Positions 1 to 8,888 are shown, numbered from the stretch's first letter. The stretch: DNA of 64,000 nucleotides from an uncultured Bacteroidales bacterium (GCA_949123685.1 CASBHZ010000003.1:1-64000), one strand, 5' to 3'. Notes: generated by a model not told the origin, from the sequence alone. Translations and numbers: made by a program.

Positions 1-2
1 AC

Positions 3-1418
3 TTCGCCAACGATGGTCTCGGGGCTGACAATCTTGGTTCCGGAGAGGGCGCCAAGGAGGAAGGTGAGGTAGGCATGAGCAGTTACCGTAACGACAACAA
101 GCTTATTGCATTTTTCGGACGTGTAAACTATGACTATGCCGGACGTTATCTTTTCACAGCTTCTTTGCGTCATGAAGGTTCATCCAAATTCGGAAAGAAT
201 CACAAGTGGGGTAATTTCCCTGCCGTATCCGCCGGCTGGCGCATATCCGAAGAGGAATTTATGAAGGATACTTCCTCATGGTTGAATGAATTGAAGATAC
301 GTGCTGACTTCGGTGTCACCGGTAATCAGGAATTTGGTAGCTATCTGTCGCTTGACACAATGGGTTCTTTCGGCTATAGCTACTACAACGGACAGTGGGT
401 GAAAGTGTGGGGACCCGGAAAGAATGTCAATCCAGACCTTCATTGGGAGAAAGGAAAGAACTGGAATATTGGTCTTGATTTCTCACTCTTCAATAACAGG
501 CTCTATGGTTCGTTCAACTATTTCAACCGCCGCCAGCAGGATCTGTTAGGTAATTATCGGGTGCCAATGCCTCCTTATCTCTTCACTCACACCTATGTGA
601 ATGTGGGAACAATGAAGAACACCGGCTTTGAGTTCGATATCACCTTTAACGCTGTTCAGACACGTGATTTCACGTATACCATGAATTTCATAGGTACAAC
701 GCAATCCAACAAGTTTGTGGATTTCAGTAACTCCGAATTTGTAGGTAACGATTATTATGACGTTGCTTATACGGAAAATCCTTATCCGAATATTCCGCTC
801 CAGCGAATTGAGAAAGGACGTTCTATCGGAAGTTTCTATATGTTCAAATATGCCGGTATCAATACCGATGGCGAATGGCTCATATATGACAAGGATGGAG
901 ACATCATCAAGGGTATTCAGGGTTCTGAGGCTGACCGCCAGTATGTAGGCAACGGCTTGCCCAAGTTCACACTCTCTACAAGCCACAATTTCCGCTATAA
1001 GAATTTTGACCTTTCCCTTTTCTTCCGTGGTGCGTTCGGTTTTGATATATTCAACATCCACGACTTCTATTACGGCACACGCAATTTCCCCGGAAACATG
1101 CTGTGTAAGGCATATCAGAAGAATGAGAAGGTTTCATCGAAACAGAATCCCATTGTTTCCGACTATTTCCTGGAACGCGGTGATTATTTCAAACTCGATC
1201 AGATCACGCTCGGCTACACGCTTCCCACGCCCAAGGCACGATTCATGGATCAGCTCCGAATTTACGGAACAGTCCGCAATGTGTTCACCATCACAAAATA
1301 TAGTGGCATGGATCCCTCAAATTTCCAGATTAATGGTCTTACACCGGGTGCTCACGGCGGTCGTGGATATTATCCCACCACGCGTCAGTTCATAGTAGGC
1401 GTGCAGCTTGATTTCTAA
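3..1418 (+). CDS. susC: SusC-like TonB-dependent outer-membrane glycan transporter, C-terminal part (5' end outside window)
   Basis: The frame is open from the left edge to a TAA at 1416-1418, giving about 471 residues that form the barrel end of a SusC/RagA protein. Typical late-SusC segments are visible: FTASLRHEGSSKFG, then WRISEEEFM, LKIRADFGVTGNQE, and a final strand ending VGVQLDF with the terminal Phe used for outer-membrane assembly. SusC proteins import oligosaccharides with energy from TonB-ExbBD, with a SusD lipoprotein as lid. The susD gene begins 30 bp downstream. The plug domain and carboxypeptidase-like N-terminus lie outside the window. Family is clear; the glycan cannot be read from this part. 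Confidence 0.95.
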   Translation, partial: FANDGLGADNLGSGEGAKEEGEVGMSSYRNDNKLIAFFGRVNYDYAGRYLFTASLRHEGSSKFGKNHKWGNFPAVSAGWRISEEEFMKDTSSWLNELKIRADFGVTGNQEFGSYLSLDTMGSFGYSYYNGQWVKVWGPGKNVNPDLHWEKGKNWNIGLDFSLFNNRLYGSFNYFNRRQQDLLGNYRVPMPPYLFTHTYVNVGTMKNTGFEFDITFNAVQTRDFTYTMNFIGTTQSNKFVDFSNSEFVGNDYYDVAYTENPYPNIPLQRIEKGRSIGSFYMFKYAGINTDGEWLIYDKDGDIIKGIQGSEADRQYVGNGLPKFTLSTSHNFRYKNFDLSLFFRGAFGFDIFNIHDFYYGTRNFPGNMLCKAYQKNEKVSSKQNPIVSDYFLERGDYFKLDQITLGYTLPTPKARFMDQLRIYGTVRNVFTITKYSGMDPSNFQINGLTPGAHGGRGYYPTTRQFIVGVQLDF

Positions 1419-1448
1419 TTCCAAGTAAAAACCAAGAATTAATTAAAA

Positions 1449-3176
1449 ATGAAACCATATAAATATTTAGCGGGCTTGGCTATGGCTACGTTGACATTGT
1501 CCGGATGTACGAATCTTGACGAGACAGTGTATGACCAGATAAGCTCCAACAACTATTTCAACACGAAAGAAGACGTAATTGCTATGGCGTTCCGTTCTTT
1601 TGAGCACGGCTATTGGACAATAGTGCCACGCTTCAGGATTCAGGAGCTTCCGGGTGACCAGCTTATCATTCCCCGGCGCGACGGAAGCTGGGACGATGGC
1701 GGTGTGTGGCGTCAGTTCCATTATCACACATGGACTCCCGATATCGCGCGTCATGTGCATGACGAATGGGATTCCTGTTTTGCAGGAATCGGACAATGTA
1801 ATTTCTCTATCGACAGATTCAACGAGCTCGATCCTGCAAAATTCGGATTCTCTGAAGAGGAGTTCAATTCATTAAAGACACAGAACAGGGTGTTGCGTTG
1901 CTGGTATTATATCCGTCTGCTTGACGCATTCCGCAATGTGCCCTTCTCAGTGAGCTATGATGATCCGTCGAAGAACAGCATGGCTCAGGTTCCGCCGGAA
2001 TTTATATTCAACTTTGTAGAGACCGAGCTTAAGGAATCCATTCCTTTGCTCTATAAGAAAGAAAGCCTTGGTTCCGGCTCGCAGTATGCCAATCTCTGGA
2101 CGCAGGGAGGAGCGGCAGCTTTGCTCGTGAGGTTGTATCTCAATGCTAAAGAATGGATCGGGGTTGATCGTCTTGCTGATTGTGAGAAGGTTGCGCAGGA
2201 TATTGTTGACGGCGTTTATGGTGCCTATAAGGTTGATGACCGTTGGGATGCGCCTTTTGATTCAGAGAATGACAAATGCGACGAACTCGTATTCTTCTTC
2301 TCAGGCTCTTGCAATTACACAAGCTGGCACTATCATCAACTATATAACTGGGGCGTGCCATCCAATTCAGAACTTTTCTTTAACGACTATAAGGTGAAGC
2401 ATGGCGGACATAACGGAGAGTTTGTATGCTCGCCGAGTTATGACCCTACGGGCAAGCTTTATGATTTTGAACTCGGCATGACGGTGCAGAAATTCAGGAA
2501 ATATCCCGGAGATGTGCGTCTGGCGAAATATAAGAATCTCGGAGGAGGTAAACGTGAGGGAATGTTCCTTTTCGGCAATCTTGAATATACTCAGAACGGA
2601 ATTAAGCGTAAGTTGAAGGCTCCGGAGATGCCATATGACCTTTGCATCCGTGATGCCGTGGGACAGTTCCATTACACGAAAGAAGACAAATGGCTTACAT
2701 CCGCGAATAGCGACATGACCACCGGTGATTATAACTCCGGATGGTACACGGTGAAGTATCCGATGTATAGCGACACGGATCCGGGTGCCGGAGAAGGTGA
2801 CTTTGCGGAAATCCGTCTGCCGGAGATCATATACGCTCTTGCAGAGTGCAAGCTTCGTAGGGGAGATGCAACGGGTGCCGGTAAACTTCTCAACAGTGTG
2901 CGCCGACGTTATTATCCCAAGGCAATGCTCAGCCATGTGCTGTATGCACCTGAAGGTAATGTGGATCTTGATATGGACGAGATGCTTGACGAGTGGGGAC
3001 GTGAGTTCTTGGCAGAGGGACGCCGCCGTATAGATTTGATCCGTTTCGGAAAATTCTGCACCGGAAAATGGTGGGACAAGAATCCGGATGCCGACGACCA
3101 TGCGAAGATATATCCTGTGCCGCGCGTTCAGATCACAACCAATCCCGCGCTCAAGCAGAACCCCGGCTATAATTAA
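1449..3176 (+). CDS. susD: SusD-like surface glycan-binding lipoprotein
   Basis: A 575-residue SusD/RagB protein. The N-terminus is a lipoprotein signal ending in LSGC (Cys20), followed by TNLDETVYDQ, a common SusD start. The C-terminal region has the usual RLPEIIYALAE helix, EWGREFLAEGRRRIDLIRFG and the closing PVPRVQITTNPALKQNPGY. SusD proteins sit on the outer face as the lid of SusC and bind the incoming glycan. The gene follows susC by 30 bp with no terminator between, so the two are almost certainly co-transcribed. The start at 1449 gives the complete signal peptide. The ligand is unknown. Confidence 0.96.
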   Translation: MKPYKYLAGLAMATLTLSGCTNLDETVYDQISSNNYFNTKEDVIAMAFRSFEHGYWTIVPRFRIQELPGDQLIIPRRDGSWDDGGVWRQFHYHTWTPDIARHVHDEWDSCFAGIGQCNFSIDRFNELDPAKFGFSEEEFNSLKTQNRVLRCWYYIRLLDAFRNVPFSVSYDDPSKNSMAQVPPEFIFNFVETELKESIPLLYKKESLGSGSQYANLWTQGGAAALLVRLYLNAKEWIGVDRLADCEKVAQDIVDGVYGAYKVDDRWDAPFDSENDKCDELVFFFSGSCNYTSWHYHQLYNWGVPSNSELFFNDYKVKHGGHNGEFVCSPSYDPTGKLYDFELGMTVQKFRKYPGDVRLAKYKNLGGGKREGMFLFGNLEYTQNGIKRKLKAPEMPYDLCIRDAVGQFHYTKEDKWLTSANSDMTTGDYNSGWYTVKYPMYSDTDPGAGEGDFAEIRLPEIIYALAECKLRRGDATGAGKLLNSVRRRYYPKAMLSHVLYAPEGNVDLDMDEMLDEWGREFLAEGRRRIDLIRFGKFCTGKWWDKNPDADDHAKIYPVPRVQITTNPALKQNPGYN

Positions 3177-3216
3177 ACAGCTTCTAAATTGAGTAATGAA
3201 TAACGAAATCAAAGAC

Positions 3217-3684
3217 ATGAAGATATTTAAATTAACATCGTTGGCAGCAATTGCAGCAATCATGCTTTTGGGTCTGTGCACTGCAAGTTGCGATGAAGAG
3301 AGGGATCTCGTGGTTATCGAGGGAAATATACCCATCAAGACATCCACTCTTTATATAGTGGGTGATGCCACTCCTGCTGCATGGGATATCAATAATCCGG
3401 TGCTTTTGACAACCAGTGCGGAGGATCCACTTGTGTTCATCTACGAGGGGAATCTGACAAAGGGTGAGATGAAGGCATATCTGACTCCCGGAAACTGGGA
3501 GTCACCATGCGTGCGTCCGATGACAGCCGGTTCTCCAATAAGTAAAGCCAACATTGACAAAGAGCCGTTTCAGCTTTATTCCGGAGGTGAAGACCTCAAA
3601 TGGTCGGTGAAAGATTCCGGTAACTATCGGCTTGTGTTCGACTTGCGTAATTGGACATTCAGCACCACGTATCTCGGATTATGA
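3217..3684 (+). CDS. Short SusE/SusF-like outer-membrane lipoprotein with a single starch-binding-type module
   Basis: A 155-residue lipoprotein. An upstream in-frame ATG exists at 3196, but the ATG at 3217 gives a clean signal peptide (MKIFKLTSLAAIAAI) ending in CTASC with lipid-acceptor Cys25, so it is preferred. The mature part has one module starting LYIVGDATPAAWDI, the same motif found in the proteins ending at 6008 and 8720. SusE and SusF bind starch at the cell surface and normally carry two or three such modules; this protein has about one. Its TGA overlaps the ATG of the next enzyme gene (ATGA, 3681-3684), which suggests translational coupling. Glycan binding is inferred from family and context. 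Confidence 0.8.
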   Translation: MKIFKLTSLAAIAAIMLLGLCTASCDEERDLVVIEGNIPIKTSTLYIVGDATPAAWDINNPVLLTTSAEDPLVFIYEGNLTKGEMKAYLTPGNWESPCVRPMTAGSPISKANIDKEPFQLYSGGEDLKWSVKDSGNYRLVFDLRNWTFSTTYLGL

Positions 3685-6008
3685 AACACAGGACTTATAA
3701 ACAGGTAGTTTTAGGTTGCCTATGCGGTTTCCTTGCCCCGGCTTTTTTGTGTCGGGGTGGGGAGATCCATACTCACAAAGCTCCGCTTTATTGGTCAGTT
3801 TATGAGTATGCCCGAGAAATGGAACTTGCAGGCATACCGTATCATGAGATGGATCTGTCTTCGGCTCAGTGGGATGCCGTGATCGACATGATGTCGACCA
3901 AATTCAAGTCTCATGGTTACGACATGATCTGTACTGACGGGTTCCTGCCTCAGACGGCACGTGACGGAAGTGTCTATATGACACATTACGGCTCCATGCC
4001 GTTGAAGACACTGATTTCCAAATGCCGGGTCAATGGCATGAGGGTTGGAGTCTACGACAATCCCTTATGGATAAAGGGGGATCTTGATGCAAAAGTTCCG
4101 GGTACGGACTATACATTACGTTCCCTGACACGCAATCCTCAGGATCAGGTGCTTTATCCGGAAGTTACGGATCGCCCCGATTTCACATGGGTTGTTACGG
4201 ATCATCCCGGGGCGCGAGAATATATCGACGGCTTTTTCAAGCATTACCATGACATGGGAGTGAATTTCGTAAGGATGGACTTCATGTGCTGGTATGAGGA
4301 TGGCGATCCGGGACGCGATTATCCGGTGACGTGCGGTTACGGCAGAGAACGTTATGAACTCGGACTTTCCTATATACGCGAGTCTGCGGCAAAATATGGT
4401 ATATTCACATCCATTGTGATGCCGGAGCTTTATAACGATGCGGAATTGGAAAGTAAGTATTGCAATATGACCCGCATCGTTCAGGATACCAACATAGGTG
4501 GCTGGCATCATTTCTCCTCTTTCAACAGGGGTAAGATTTATGACCGCTGGCCTTATGCCGACAATCAGTTTGACGGCTTCACCCATTGGAGCCATATCGG
4601 GGGAAAGGGGAAGATTATCCTTGACGGAGACTTCTTGCGTCTCAACAAATGTGATAATGACGACGAACGTCGTTCGCAGGTGTCGCTGCAATTGATTGCC
4701 GGTGGTCCGGTGGCGATTGCAGATACGCCGGAAACAATCGGAGACTTGTCCCAATTCTATACCAATGATGAATTGCTTGCACTGAATAAGGATGGCTTTG
4801 TGGGTAAACCTTTGTCCGATGTAGTCAACAGCGAGAAAAGTTGTCGCTGGTGGGGGACAATGACTAATGGGGACGTGGTTATTGCCATGTTCAACAGGGA
4901 ATCGGTTTCAAGGACAATGAGTATGAATCTGGAAGAAATAGGTCTTGTGGGATCATATCGTGTCCGAGACCTTTGGGCACATGTCTACGAAGGGACTGTG
5001 ACCGGGACTTATAAGGTTCAAATTCCCGCCCATGGCTGCAAGGTGGTAAGGCTTATGGCGGAAGATGCTCCATATCCGGGAGAGATATATCTCGTCGGAA
5101 AGGCTACCCCCGCTTATTGGAATATAGACCAAGCCAGTGAAACGCTTCGTGAAGATGACGGCACATTTCTTTATCGAGGTCCATTGTTTCGCGGTGAGAT
5201 AAGGTTTGTAAGCGAACGGGACTGGCATTCTGTAAATTATATGCCTGAACACAATGGCACATGGCTCACGGATGGAAACAAAGTGGAAGTTTTCAATGGA
5301 GATCCCCATGAGTTGGCAAAACATTGGTGGGTAAATGAAAGCGGCACATATGAGGTAAGAATCAAGGTGTCTGCTTCGGGCAATATGGCATCAGTTTCGG
5401 CACTACGCATTGGAGATCTGCCTCCGATGGTGACTATGCTCGGTGCCGCATCCGGCTTTTGGGAAAGCGCATACGCTCCGGTTATTTATCCTCAGGAGGG
5501 GTCTTCCGACATTTTCGTATGGGAGGGCGCGGTGAAACCTACTGCTGACAGGAAGCATTTCAAGTTTGCAGCAAGTCCCGGAGAACCGGCGGAAACAACA
5601 TTCATGATTCCGGAAACGGTGGATTATAACGGAAATGTAAAGACTGTTAAAATAGGGAAAACCTATAAATACCGTGAAGAAATCGGAGGTGGCAGTGATC
5701 ATTTCTGGGGATTCGCACCTTTTGATTGCGGACATTGTAAAGTGATTGTCAACAAGTCTGACAAGACCGTGTCCTTTTTAGACAGGCACACGTCGGCAAT
5801 ATGGCAGACCGGTGTTAATTCCGCACTGAAGGCTTATTTCCGGGGAGAAAACCTTATTGTGGAGAGTGCCGATGAAGAAGTGGAGGTTTATGACCTTTCC
5901 GGTCGCTGCATTGCGCGGACGGATACCGGCAGGCTTTCTGTGAATTGCCCGTCTGCAGGTATATATATCGTGCATTCAGGCGGTCACACTCTCAAACTTG
6001 TAAAATGA
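3681..6008 (+). CDS. Secreted GH27-type (clan GH-D) glycosidase fused to SusE-like modules and a C-terminal sorting tail
   Basis: A 775-residue protein. The ATG at 3681 overlaps the preceding stop and gives a signal peptide (MKHRTYKQVVLGCLCGF); a start 30 bp upstream would lack one. Residues about 33-360 form a barrel resembling GH27 enzymes: VRMDF with the likely nucleophile Asp200, TRIVQDTN with the likely acid/base Asp269, and SLQLIAGGPVAIADTPETIG. A beta-sandwich ending RVRDLW and PAHGCKVVRL follows, as in alpha-galactosidases and isomaltodextranases. Two SusE-like modules begin near residues 467 (IYLVGKATPAYWNI) and 585. The last 70 residues (VEVYDLSGR, GIYIVHSGGHTLKLVK) are a type IX-like sorting tail. 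Specificity is open: GH27 covers alpha-galactosidase, beta-arabinopyranosidase and isomaltodextranase, and GH36-like is an alternative. Confidence 0.8.
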   Translation: MKHRTYKQVVLGCLCGFLAPAFLCRGGEIHTHKAPLYWSVYEYAREMELAGIPYHEMDLSSAQWDAVIDMMSTKFKSHGYDMICTDGFLPQTARDGSVYMTHYGSMPLKTLISKCRVNGMRVGVYDNPLWIKGDLDAKVPGTDYTLRSLTRNPQDQVLYPEVTDRPDFTWVVTDHPGAREYIDGFFKHYHDMGVNFVRMDFMCWYEDGDPGRDYPVTCGYGRERYELGLSYIRESAAKYGIFTSIVMPELYNDAELESKYCNMTRIVQDTNIGGWHHFSSFNRGKIYDRWPYADNQFDGFTHWSHIGGKGKIILDGDFLRLNKCDNDDERRSQVSLQLIAGGPVAIADTPETIGDLSQFYTNDELLALNKDGFVGKPLSDVVNSEKSCRWWGTMTNGDVVIAMFNRESVSRTMSMNLEEIGLVGSYRVRDLWAHVYEGTVTGTYKVQIPAHGCKVVRLMAEDAPYPGEIYLVGKATPAYWNIDQASETLREDDGTFLYRGPLFRGEIRFVSERDWHSVNYMPEHNGTWLTDGNKVEVFNGDPHELAKHWWVNESGTYEVRIKVSASGNMASVSALRIGDLPPMVTMLGAASGFWESAYAPVIYPQEGSSDIFVWEGAVKPTADRKHFKFAASPGEPAETTFMIPETVDYNGNVKTVKIGKTYKYREEIGGGSDHFWGFAPFDCGHCKVIVNKSDKTVSFLDRHTSAIWQTGVNSALKAYFRGENLIVESADEEVEVYDLSGRCIARTDTGRLSVNCPSAGIYIVHSGGHTLKLVK

Positions 6009-6029
6009 TTAACCGAATCAGAATTTTTA

Positions 6030-6213
6030 ATAAGTAAGTGTTGGAAATTAGCTTATATTAAATTTTAGGAGATTTTGAGATGATTTCATGATTCCGAAGA
6101 AGGAGCATAGCGGGCTATGCGACTGATGAGAAATCATGAAAGCATCCAAAAGATTCAAAATTTAAATAAGCACAGCATTTACTTATTATAAACTAATTTT
6201 CAATACTTACTTA
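6030..6213 (+). repeat. 184-bp structured inverted-repeat element, copy 1
   Basis: This segment is identical base for base to 14231-14414. Its ends are near-perfect inverted repeats (left TAAGTAAGTGTTGGAAATTA; the right end is its complement with few changes). Further pairing continues inward (AAATTTTAGGAG with the complement of GATTCAAAATTT; TTTCATGATT with AATCATGAAA), and the centre holds the 7-bp hairpin GCATAGC-GG-GCTATGC. It begins 21 bp after the preceding stop, and its last base is the A of the next gene's ATG. Both copies can be read as bounded by TA. It could be a small non-autonomous transposable element, an intercistronic RNA element, or both. Confidence 0.9.
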
Positions 6214-7667
6214 TGAAAAGATTTATTAACACGAAAAAGATAATAACAGCATTGTTTTGCGCCTCTATGGCGATTACGGTTTCGTGCAAGGATAATAATG
6301 TGGAGGGACCGGTCGGACCCACTCCTGATCCTGCTCCGGAACTGCCTGAATTGCCTGTTCCTGGTGATATTCATAAATATAAGGCTCCGCTTTATTGGAC
6401 AATCTATGAATATGCACGAGAGATGGAGCTTGCCGGAATCCCGTATGATCAAATGGACTTGAGTTCTGATCAGTGGGATGCCGTGATCGACATGATGGCT
6501 ACTAAGTTCAAGCCCTATGGCTACAACATGATATGCACCGACGGTTTTCTTCCACAGAAAGCAAGAGACGGAGGCATTTACATGTCGCATTATGGCTCGA
6601 TGCCCCTTAAAGAGCTTGTGCGTCGTGCCAAGGAAAAGGGACTGAAAGTCGGTATCTATGACAACCCATTGTGGATCAAGGGGAATCTTGACAGCAAGGT
6701 GCCCGGAACAAATTATTCTTTACGCTCGCTGACACGCAATCCGCAAGATAAAGTGCTTTATCCTGACGTTACGGACAGGACTGATTTCACATGGCTTGTC
6801 ACCGATCATCCGGGAGCACGTGAATATATCGATGGCTTTTTCAAGCATTACCACGACTTGGGTGTGGATTACATAAGGATGGACTTCATGTGCTGGTATG
6901 AGGATGGCGATCCGGGGCGTGATTATCCGGTGACTTGCGGTTATGGCAGAGAGCGTTATGAGCGCGGTCTTGCCTACATCTGTGAGTCTGCTTCCAAATA
7001 CGGTATTTTCACATCTATCGTGATGCCTGAACTTTACAATGACGGCGAATTGGAAAGGAAATATTGCAACATGACCCGTATCGTTCAGGATACGAATATA
7101 GGAGGTTGGCATCATTTCTCTTCTTTCAACAGGGGCAGGATATATGACCGCTGGCCTTATGCCGACAATCAGATGGACGGTTTCACGCACTGGAGCCATA
7201 TAGGCGGAAAGGGGAAAATTATCCTTGACGGTGATTTCCTTCGCCTTAACAAATGTGCCAATGACGATGAACGCCGTTCACAGGTGTCACTGCAGCTGAT
7301 AGCCGGAGGTCCTGTGACCATCGCCGACACCCCCGAGACTATAGGAAATCTTGACAAGTTCTATACCAATGAAGAGCTCCTTGCCTTGAATACCGACGGA
7401 TTTATAGGAAAACCATTATCTGACGAGATCGACAGTGAAGGAAGCTGCATATGGTATGGCACGATGAGCAATGGAGATGTCGTGATGGCGATGTTCAACC
7501 GTGAAGAGGCTCCTCGCAAAATGAGCGTGAACCTTTCGGAAATCGGACTTTCCGGAGAATATAAAGTGCGAGACCTTTGGAAACATGCCGATGAATCCGC
7601 TGTTGAATCCGTTTTCACGGTTACTGTCCCGCGACATGGTTGTAAAGTTGTTAAACTCACAAAATAA
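6213..7667 (+). CDS. GH27-type (clan GH-D) glycosidase, lipoprotein form, paralogue of the fused enzyme
   Basis: A 484-residue enzyme with a lipoprotein signal (MKRFINTKKIITALFCASMA, lipobox TVSC, Cys25) and a Pro-rich linker at residues 33-52. From KAPLYWTIYEYAREMELAG onward it follows the upstream enzyme almost residue by residue: nucleophile motif IRMDF (Asp224), acid/base motif RIVQDTN (Asp293), and C-terminal YKVRDLW and PRHGCKVVKL. It ends where the catalytic part of the fused protein ends and lacks the SusE-like modules and sorting tail, which appear in the next gene. It is probably anchored to the outer membrane, whereas its paralogue looks secreted or attached by its tail. The start lies at the edge of the 184-bp element. 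Confidence 0.82.
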   Translation: MKRFINTKKIITALFCASMAITVSCKDNNVEGPVGPTPDPAPELPELPVPGDIHKYKAPLYWTIYEYAREMELAGIPYDQMDLSSDQWDAVIDMMATKFKPYGYNMICTDGFLPQKARDGGIYMSHYGSMPLKELVRRAKEKGLKVGIYDNPLWIKGNLDSKVPGTNYSLRSLTRNPQDKVLYPDVTDRTDFTWLVTDHPGAREYIDGFFKHYHDLGVDYIRMDFMCWYEDGDPGRDYPVTCGYGRERYERGLAYICESASKYGIFTSIVMPELYNDGELERKYCNMTRIVQDTNIGGWHHFSSFNRGRIYDRWPYADNQMDGFTHWSHIGGKGKIILDGDFLRLNKCANDDERRSQVSLQLIAGGPVTIADTPETIGNLDKFYTNEELLALNTDGFIGKPLSDEIDSEGSCIWYGTMSNGDVVMAMFNREEAPRKMSVNLSEIGLSGEYKVRDLWKHADESAVESVFTVTVPRHGCKVVKLTK

Positions 7668-7691
7668 ATTATTTAATTAACCTTAAAAGTT

Positions 7692-8720
7692 ATGAAACAA
7701 AATTTACTTAAGGCTATGGCATTAGGTGGTGTCATGCTGTTGAACGCAGTCTCTATTTCTGCTGCAATTCCCGAACATCTTTATATGGTAGGCGAAGCTT
7801 CACCAAGTCTGTGGCATATTGATCTGGCTCAGGAAATGACTAATGAGGGCGATGGGGTGTTCAGCTATCGCGGTAACCTTTATAATCAGAACCTTCAGTT
7901 TATTGATGCAAGAAACTGGGATGGCGTTCGTTATGTTCCGGAAAATTCAGGCACATGGCTTATTAATGCACACGAGGCGAACGTTATAAGTGCTGTCGGG
8001 AATGAAAACCGTTGGTGGGTGACAGAGCCGGGAACCTATGATGTTAAAGTCTATTTTAGTGATAACGGTGAATCTGTGATGATAACTGCGCAATGGGTTG
8101 ACGACTTGTCTCCGTTGGTTGTTCCCCTTGGAGCTGCCACAGGTCAGTGGGACACGGCATCTGTTCCTCCCACATTCAACATTTATCCTGAAAAAGGAAC
8201 CGAGGATGTATTCGTATGGGAGGGTACGCTGTCTCCTAATGACGGTTGCTGTCATTTTAAATTTATCTCCTATCCGAGTAATTATTGGGAGACTTGGTTC
8301 TATGTTCCATCCGAATTGGATTTTAACGGAAACGTGAAGCTTGTAAAGGCGGGAGAAACATATCCGGTAAGAAGAACTTGGGGCAATAGTGAAAACGCTC
8401 AAGACCATTTCTGGGGATTCCCGGCAGAGGCATGCACTCCTGATAAAAAATATAAGGTGACACTTAACCTTGATGAGAATACAATAAAATTTGAGAACAT
8501 TATAGAGTCAGGAGTTACTGAAATTGCCGGAACTGAATTGAAAGCAAGTTTTGTTGGAGGTAATCTTGTTGTAGAAGGCGCTTCAACAGGAATTGAAGTC
8601 TATGACATATCCGGTCGTAAGGTAGCTCAATCACACGGCGGATCACTTACCGTTGCCGGTCTTTCCAATGGTGTTTACGTTGTGAAGACAGGAGGCAAGG
8701 CAGTCAAGATTGCGAAATAA
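7692..8720 (+). CDS. Secreted protein with two SusE/SusF-like modules and a type IX-like sorting tail
   Basis: A 342-residue protein with signal peptide (MKQNLLKAMALGGVMLLNAV, cleavage near Ala25). Module 1 begins LYMVGEASPSLWHID and module 2 VVPLGAATGQWDTA, with FVWEG and DHFWGF motifs that also occur in the same order in the C-terminal half of the fused enzyme ending at 6008. The last 70 residues (TGIEVYDISGRKVAQ, GVYVVKTGGKAVKIAK) form a type A sorting tail. The gene starts 24 bp after the lipoprotein enzyme, so the pair together equals the fused protein in content. It has no catalytic domain; a role in binding glycan at the surface is inferred from the SusE/SusF resemblance. Confidence 0.8.
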   Translation: MKQNLLKAMALGGVMLLNAVSISAAIPEHLYMVGEASPSLWHIDLAQEMTNEGDGVFSYRGNLYNQNLQFIDARNWDGVRYVPENSGTWLINAHEANVISAVGNENRWWVTEPGTYDVKVYFSDNGESVMITAQWVDDLSPLVVPLGAATGQWDTASVPPTFNIYPEKGTEDVFVWEGTLSPNDGCCHFKFISYPSNYWETWFYVPSELDFNGNVKLVKAGETYPVRRTWGNSENAQDHFWGFPAEACTPDKKYKVTLNLDENTIKFENIIESGVTEIAGTELKASFVGGNLVVEGASTGIEVYDISGRKVAQSHGGSLTVAGLSNGVYVVKTGGKAVKIAK

Positions 8721-8737
8721 TCGTTTTGAATATTGAG

Positions 8738-8823
8738 GCTTTAGGTTTTTTTTAGGGTCTTTAGAGTCTTTAAGGTCTTTAGGGTCTTTGGAGTCTTTAA
8801 AGTCTTTGTGAAAAACCTAAAGC
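8738..8823 (+). terminator. 13-bp inverted repeat enclosing six 9-bp tandem repeats; possible terminator or attenuator
   Basis: The arms GCTTTAGGTTTTT (8738-8750) and AAAAACCTAAAGC (8811-8823) are perfect complements. Between them lie six tandem units of form TTTAGGGTC (8751-8804; units TTTAGGGTC, TTTAGAGTC, TTTAAGGTC, TTTAGGGTC, TTTGGAGTC, TTTAAAGTC). A T-rich stretch (TTCTTTTAATTTTTATTG) follows. Position between the SusE-like gene and GH43 fits a terminator or partial terminator inside the locus, but the repeat-filled loop is unusual. Confidence 0.5.
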
Positions 8824-8888
8824 TTCTTTTAATTTTTATTGTCGGTTTTAATAAATCATACTATTCTTAATTATTCTTTCTAATAGGC

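Noticed and set aside
6213..8720. The two genes read as a frameshifted remnant of a fused enzyme
   Set aside because: Each has its own start and signal (lipobox Cys25 in the first, signal peptide in the second), separate stops and a 24-bp gap, so both look intact.
8751..8804. CRISPR-like array
   Set aside because: Units are 9 bp with no spacers and no cas genes nearby.
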